From an uncultured Muribaculaceae bacterium (lineage in GTDB: Bacteria; Bacteroidota; Bacteroidia; Bacteroidales; Muribaculaceae), in contig CAJTTG010000002.1 in assembly GCA_910579185.1 (NCBI GenBank), forward strand, positions 124,001 to 188,000: a stretch of 64,000 bases of DNA, written 5' to 3'. The position numbers were made by a program, and so were the translations under genes. Numbering within the stretch: position 1 is the stretch's first letter; each line of letters starts with the position of its first letter. The notes beneath the pieces were generated by a model that was not told the DNA's origin, searched no databases, and worked only from the letters and a program-made list of their open reading frames with translations. Below are positions 60,501 to 64,000 of the stretch, piece by piece.

Positions 60501-60806
60501 ATGTGTATGAAAAAAATTTTTCTAATTCTGGCACTCCTTGTAGGAGGAACTGCTACTTTTGTTACAAAAACGTATGCAGCACAAGAAGATCCTGAAATCT
60601 GCGTACCAGGCATTCCTTGCGCATATGAGGGTAAAGCGGTCGCCGAAAATGGTGCTTATATTAACGTTCAAGTTTATGTTACTGGCGGACAATATGTAGT
60701 TCGGTTTAAGTGGAATGAGAAAGTTCATGAAGCCTATGCCATAAAGTGTGGTCCTTGCAAATATTACTTCAATTGGGACAGCAGAAAGTATTATTTCGAA
60801 ATGTAA
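60501..60806 (+). CDS. Small secreted four-cysteine protein
   Basis: A 101-residue frame (ATG at 60501; a second ATG at 60507 gives 99 residues). A clear signal peptide (MKKIFLILALLVGGTATF ... TYAAQ) precedes a mature domain of about 75 residues with two cysteine pairs: CVPGIPC and CGPC. It also contains the beta-rich INVQVYVTGGQYVVRFKWNE. CGPC is the thioredoxin active-site motif, but the fold is too small to be thioredoxin. I do not recognise a family. A long structured leader precedes it and a terminator follows, so it forms an isolated unit. Confidence 0.7.
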   Translation: MCMKKIFLILALLVGGTATFVTKTYAAQEDPEICVPGIPCAYEGKAVAENGAYINVQVYVTGGQYVVRFKWNEKVHEAYAIKCGPCKYYFNWDSRKYYFEM

Positions 60807-60825
60807 TTTCCACAATTTTCCCCAT

Positions 60826-60867
60826 AAAGAGTGTTATGGTACCTTATAGAGTGCGATAACACTCTTT
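60826..60867 (+). terminator. Terminator of the small secreted protein gene
   Basis: AAAGAGTGTTAT (60826-60837) pairs with ATAACACTCTTT (60856-60867). It lies 20 bases after the stop. Confidence 0.75.
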
Positions 60868-61045
60868 AGGTTTACAGACCCGAACAAATCAAAATAATAT
60901 AGAATGGCATTTTCATAATCCCCAAAATTGGTAATGAGATAGTTGATGTGTCTCCAAAGCAACGCTGCAACAGGCTGTTGCAGTTTTTTCGTGACAAGAA
61001 ACATATCCAATGTAAGCTTGGTGTGAGAAGTCGGTAAACACGAAA
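60868..61045. other. Gene-free stretch with an orphan terminator
   Basis: No gene I can support. It contains a hairpin with T tail at 60965-60989 that has no evident upstream gene, and unrecognised AT-rich sequence that may derive from a mobile element. Confidence 0.4.
60965..60989 (+). terminator. Orphan intrinsic terminator
   Basis: CTGCAACA (60965-60972) pairs with TGTTGCAG (60976-60983) and is followed by six T's. It could end a small RNA starting near 60870-60900 or be a relic. Confidence 0.7.
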
Positions 61046-61084
61046 GTAGGAGATAAACACCTACGATTAGTGTTCACCTCCTAC
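61046..61084 (-). terminator. Terminator of the DUF3857 gene
   Basis: GTAGGAG (61046-61052) pairs with CTCCTAC (61078-61084), with an inner AACAC/GTGTT pair. It is 21 bases after the leftward gene's stop. Confidence 0.65.
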
Positions 61085-61104
61085 TCGATTAGCGGTTGTT
61101 CCTA

Positions 61105-63261
61105 TTATTTGCGGCGGATGGCCAAGGTTGCGGAATTGAACTCATGAGCCATATCCTGGATGGCTACAAGATCGGGCCATGCGGAGGCCGGAGAGATGGA
61201 ACGGGGATAGCGTTCAACCACACGGATTGTCACTGTTGATCCGTCGGCGCTGACTTCTGTGTTGAAACTGCCGTCGCGTGTGTTCATGCTGCGGCGCAGG
61301 TCATCGAGACTGCTTTCCACAAGCTCATATCCTTCCGGGATCTCAAACGTGATTGTAGTGTCTATGCGTTTGGCCGATGGGCGGACTATGCTCACATCGC
61401 GTGTACGCTCGTTGCCCTTTAATTGCGATTGCTTGCCGATGAAGCGGCCCACGTTGATCAGCATATTGTTGCCGGCTTCTGTCACGGCACCGTCAACAAC
61501 TCCATCGAAGCGGACGCTGAGAATGGGGGAGGTGGGCACGATACCGGATTTTAGTATTGTGTAGTCGGATAGCTCGGCATCGTCTGTGGCCCACATCCTG
61601 CGGACGTATTTTTCTGCTGATTCGCGACTGTCCTCTATATCTTCAGTCTCGTCGGGAAGATCTTTACTGCTGATCGGTTTCTCTCCAAGGAAGGTGGTCA
61701 GAGAGTCGAGCCCCTGCCGGTATGTAAATACATTTGCAACTATATTTTTTTCTGTTCCGCTCAATGAGCGTATTGTTGTCACATCAAGCTTCTGCGGATC
61801 ATCAGGGTTGATAGTCACCGTCGTTGCGGATACGTCGGTGTTCTCAGTGGCTTTCGATTTGGGGAAGTTGCCGAACTGTGCGGATGTGTGAAGCATCTCG
61901 TTGGTCGGACGCGCTGTGTAGAGGATATATTTCTCTGAGTCATATCCACGGGGCAGTTCACCTGGAATCTGCGAGAAGCCCGACCGACAGAAGTAGAAGC
62001 GGTCGCCGGCTTTTACGAAATAATCCGCCGATTTGTAGTTGGGGATTTCGTCGATAGGCACTTCTTCACGTGAGGTGGTGACTCCGATTCGTGCATCAGT
62101 CAAGCGGTCCAGTTTTTCGAGAACTTTGTAGAAGATGAGCGATAGTTGGCGGTCCGAAATAGATTCGCGGCTCTTGTGCAGTGCCACGATCGCTGCATAC
62201 CAGGCAGCATCGTTTACCTCTGTTTCCGTGGCATCGGGATGCGATTTCTTCCAGTTTTTTACCATGGAGCAGGCTTCGGACACTATCTTGTCGGGTACTT
62301 TTGAATTATAGATCGATGCTGCTACGTCGCTCATCACGTAGGGTGCTGACGCGTAGCGTATGCCGCCCATTCTGTGCGCATTGGGGTGAAATTCCAGACG
62401 GGATGTGTGGTTTATGACGAAAATGTGCATGTATGGCATCTGGCGTGCGGCTTCAAAGTATGGCAATTCTTCGTCCAGTGATTCTATATCCTGAAGCTCG
62501 ATAAAGAGTTGGTTCTTGTTGTCTATACGTGGGAATTCCAGAATGCGTGGCGCGCCGTTGAATGCGCCGTATTCAAGAGCCAGCTCGGGAGCGGTACGGC
62601 AGTCAAGCGTCAGAGTGTGTGTCGGATACTTGGCGAGAAAATTGACGGTGAAATCCGGCATCGAGAATTCCTCGCAGTAGTAGTCGGTGTAGTGGAAGTA
62701 TTCAAGAACATCTCCGACAACGAGTCCGGGTATGGCTATTTTGTATTTCTCAACCTTGTTTTTCTTGCCGGTTGTCACTTCCACGGCCTCATTCATGTCT
62801 ATATCAACAATTTTGCCGTCGGCTTTATGGATTCGTGCGCCGAATGCAGGTTTGACGTTTGAAACCACATATCCGTGAAAATCAACCTTTTCCGGCGGAT
62901 AGAAAGTGAAGTCGGAGAAGTAGTCGATTGCTGCGGCATCGTTGAGTTTAACCATCGAACGGCGTATCATGACAGCCTTGGTTGTATTTGACGGCTGCGA
63001 CCCTTTTGATGGATTGATGCTGTTGTCATAGTCGGCGGTCAGTCCTATGTATCGGGCTATGAAGTTGGCCGATTGGTTTTGGAAAATGGAGTCGCTGAGA
63101 TCGGCATTGGGATTGAACTGCGGTAGATCCATTCCCCATACCGTCTCGGCTGCTTTTTCAAAAAATTTCTTGTCTATCCCGGCTTGGGCTGTTTGGAACA
63201 AAAAGCCCGAAGCCATCAGTAGAATGGCTGTTCGCAGGATGTTTAACCGGTAGTGTCTCAT
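61105..63261 (-). CDS. DUF3857 domain exported protein (transglutaminase-like)
   Basis: A 718-residue exported protein with a signal peptide (about 1-27). A DUF3857 domain begins near residue 90: MIRRSMVKLNDAAAIDYFSD, then KYKIAIPGLVVGDVLEYFHY. The middle portion, where a transglutaminase-like core would be expected, lacks a clear Cys-His-Asp triad. The C-terminal half is beta-rich. Such proteins are common in Bacteroidota and are poorly understood. It follows another similar gene after 30 bases. Confidence 0.85.
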   Translation of the reverse strand: MRHYRLNILRTAILLMASGFLFQTAQAGIDKKFFEKAAETVWGMDLPQFNPNADLSDSIFQNQSANFIARYIGLTADYDNSINPSKGSQPSNTTKAVMIRRSMVKLNDAAAIDYFSDFTFYPPEKVDFHGYVVSNVKPAFGARIHKADGKIVDIDMNEAVEVTTGKKNKVEKYKIAIPGLVVGDVLEYFHYTDYYCEEFSMPDFTVNFLAKYPTHTLTLDCRTAPELALEYGAFNGAPRILEFPRIDNKNQLFIELQDIESLDEELPYFEAARQMPYMHIFVINHTSRLEFHPNAHRMGGIRYASAPYVMSDVAASIYNSKVPDKIVSEACSMVKNWKKSHPDATETEVNDAAWYAAIVALHKSRESISDRQLSLIFYKVLEKLDRLTDARIGVTTSREEVPIDEIPNYKSADYFVKAGDRFYFCRSGFSQIPGELPRGYDSEKYILYTARPTNEMLHTSAQFGNFPKSKATENTDVSATTVTINPDDPQKLDVTTIRSLSGTEKNIVANVFTYRQGLDSLTTFLGEKPISSKDLPDETEDIEDSRESAEKYVRRMWATDDAELSDYTILKSGIVPTSPILSVRFDGVVDGAVTEAGNNMLINVGRFIGKQSQLKGNERTRDVSIVRPSAKRIDTTITFEIPEGYELVESSLDDLRRSMNTRDGSFNTEVSADGSTVTIRVVERYPRSISPASAWPDLVAIQDMAHEFNSATLAIRRK

Positions 63262-63291
63262 AATGAATAGTGATTTTGTTAGGACAGTTTT

Positions 63292-64000
63292 TTAGTTGCT
63301 GTTTCGGATGCCTATCTTTGAGGAGCAGGCCGTTGAGAGTCTGTTTATATCGGCATTGACGCGTTTCAGATCATTTAAGGGTATGATGCCGGGGCGCACA
63401 ATGATCGAGAAGTTACGGACAATAGTGTTGTCGTCGGGTGATAGTGTCGTCGAGATTTTTCCGCTCAGCCATTCGTTTTCAATCTCCACAGGCTCCGGAA
63501 GGAAGCATGCTTCCATTCCGTCGGGGATCTGGAATGTCAGGGTGCTGACATCCGACATCGGATAGGAGTAGTAGCCTGGCGATTCACGTTCCTTGGTGTC
63601 AAATTTCAGTTTGGTGAGATATGCCGATGGATTGATGTCGACGTATGTTTCATCTCCCACTTTCTTCACTGCACCGCCGAGGCTGAGTTTCCCGTTGAGG
63701 ATTATTTCCGATTCAGCGGCATTGACTTCCGGCTGGTCTGCATGGCTGCCGGCCAGGCAGATCTCAAACAGCCGGGCATAGATGTTGGCTCTTTGTGCCG
63801 GCGCAGTGTCTTCGATAAGCGATTTGACGCTGTTGGCAAGTCCGTTGGTGATGGTCAGGCTGCCCTCGCCACATAATGTGCCGTCCGGATCTATGGTGAG
63901 TCTGAGATCTGATTTGTTCATGTTTTCCAGCGGTGAGGATGTCGGGACGGTGGCCACGATGCATTTGTCCGGACCGTCTTCCACCAATCCTTCGCAGCCT
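63292..64000 (-). CDS. C-terminal part of a DUF3857/transglutaminase-like protein (5' end outside the window)
   Basis: At least 236 residues are open to the right edge, beginning GCEGLVEDGPDKCIVATVP. The beta-rich sequence with YYSYPMSDVSTLTFQIPDG and RNFSIIVRPGIIPLNDLKRV resembles the C-terminal segment of the neighbouring 718-residue protein (both have an 'IP-(D/E)-G' strand followed by a charged stretch). A transglutaminase/DUF3857 protein is inferred. The start codon lies beyond base 64000. A similar gene follows after 30 bases, probably the same operon. Confidence 0.65.
   Translation of the reverse strand, partial: GCEGLVEDGPDKCIVATVPTSSPLENMNKSDLRLTIDPDGTLCGEGSLTITNGLANSVKSLIEDTAPAQRANIYARLFEICLAGSHADQPEVNAAESEIILNGKLSLGGAVKKVGDETYVDINPSAYLTKLKFDTKERESPGYYSYPMSDVSTLTFQIPDGMEACFLPEPVEIENEWLSGKISTTLSPDDNTIVRNFSIIVRPGIIPLNDLKRVNADINRLSTACSSKIGIRNSN

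Noticed and set aside
60872..61060. 62-residue minus-strand open frame
   Set aside because: No start context or promoter, unusual composition, and it is crossed by a strong plus-strand terminator.
1..64000. tRNA, rRNA or complete insertion sequences
   Set aside because: Reading the intergenic gaps, I saw no TTCGA-type arms, rRNA motifs, or transposase genes with terminal repeats; a tRNAscan run would settle the first point.

Overview
The window looks like chromosome from a gut Bacteroidales bacterium, most likely a Muribaculaceae-type organism. The order-level call rests on what is visible: glycoside hydrolase family 97, DUF4295, DUF4465, DUF4835, DUF5683, a CHU_C (type IX secretion) C-terminal domain, diaminopimelate dehydrogenase, a B12-dependent ribonucleotide reductase, and about two dozen promoters of the Bacteroidota form (TTTG, about 20 bases, TAnnTTTG) with no Shine-Dalgarno sequences. 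The family-level call is inference. Almost all of the window is ordinary housekeeping chromosome.

Layout. 1-5.2 kb: truncated FadL-type porin, then an overlapping pair of exported glycosidases (GH97, GH65-like). 5.3-5.9 kb: ribosomal proteins L28 and L33 plus DUF4295. 6.1-9.8 kb: a PKD-type lipoprotein, a cobalamin riboswitch controlling a DUF4465 lipoprotein, and a YczE-like membrane protein. 9.9-11.6 kb: AhpC and a phosphate-selective-porin-like protein. 11.7-17 kb: a probable operon (CHU_C protein, lytic transglycosylase, uvrA, DUF4250). 17-28 kb: esterase, variant potassium-channel-like protein, then rlmB, recN, DUF4835, coaBC, a DnaQ-like exonuclease, dnaN and a class A PBP, all leftward. 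28-34 kb: malQ with two starch-binding domains, a degenerate patch with a duplicated phage-like fragment, and class II RNR. 34-38 kb: nitroreductase, Crp/Fnr regulator, acyltransferase, dnaA. 38.8-42.8 kb: MlaD-like protein, amidase, GldB-like lipoprotein, thioredoxin-fold protein without cysteines. 42.9-51.5 kb: glnA with DUF2007, LpxH, a SufT-like protein, the pta-ackA-ddh-agcS run, a small membrane protein and rplS. 51.7-60 kb: DUF805, queA, parA-parB-DUF5683-LysM transglycosylase, and gdhA. 60-61.1 kb: an AT-rich accessory patch. 61.1-64 kb: two DUF3857-type exported proteins, the second truncated.

The genes serve a few themes: alpha-glucan use (GH97, GH65-like, MalQ), B12 acquisition and use (riboswitch lipoprotein, class II RNR), nitrogen and DAP metabolism (glnA, gdhA, ddh), acetate fermentation (pta-ackA), envelope growth (PBP1A, two transglycosylases, amidase, LpxH) and chromosome replication, segregation and repair (dnaA, dnaN, parAB, uvrA, recN).

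The best candidate for something undescribed is at 60.2-60.87 kb. A strong promoter drives a leader with a 17-codon ORF and an approximately 120-base extended stem-loop, followed by a small secreted four-cysteine protein and its terminator. A fragment of a group II intron-type reverse transcriptase lies just upstream. Other leads are a promoter-terminator pair before DUF2007-glnA, parS-like half sites before parA, and an inverted repeat over the ahpC start codon.
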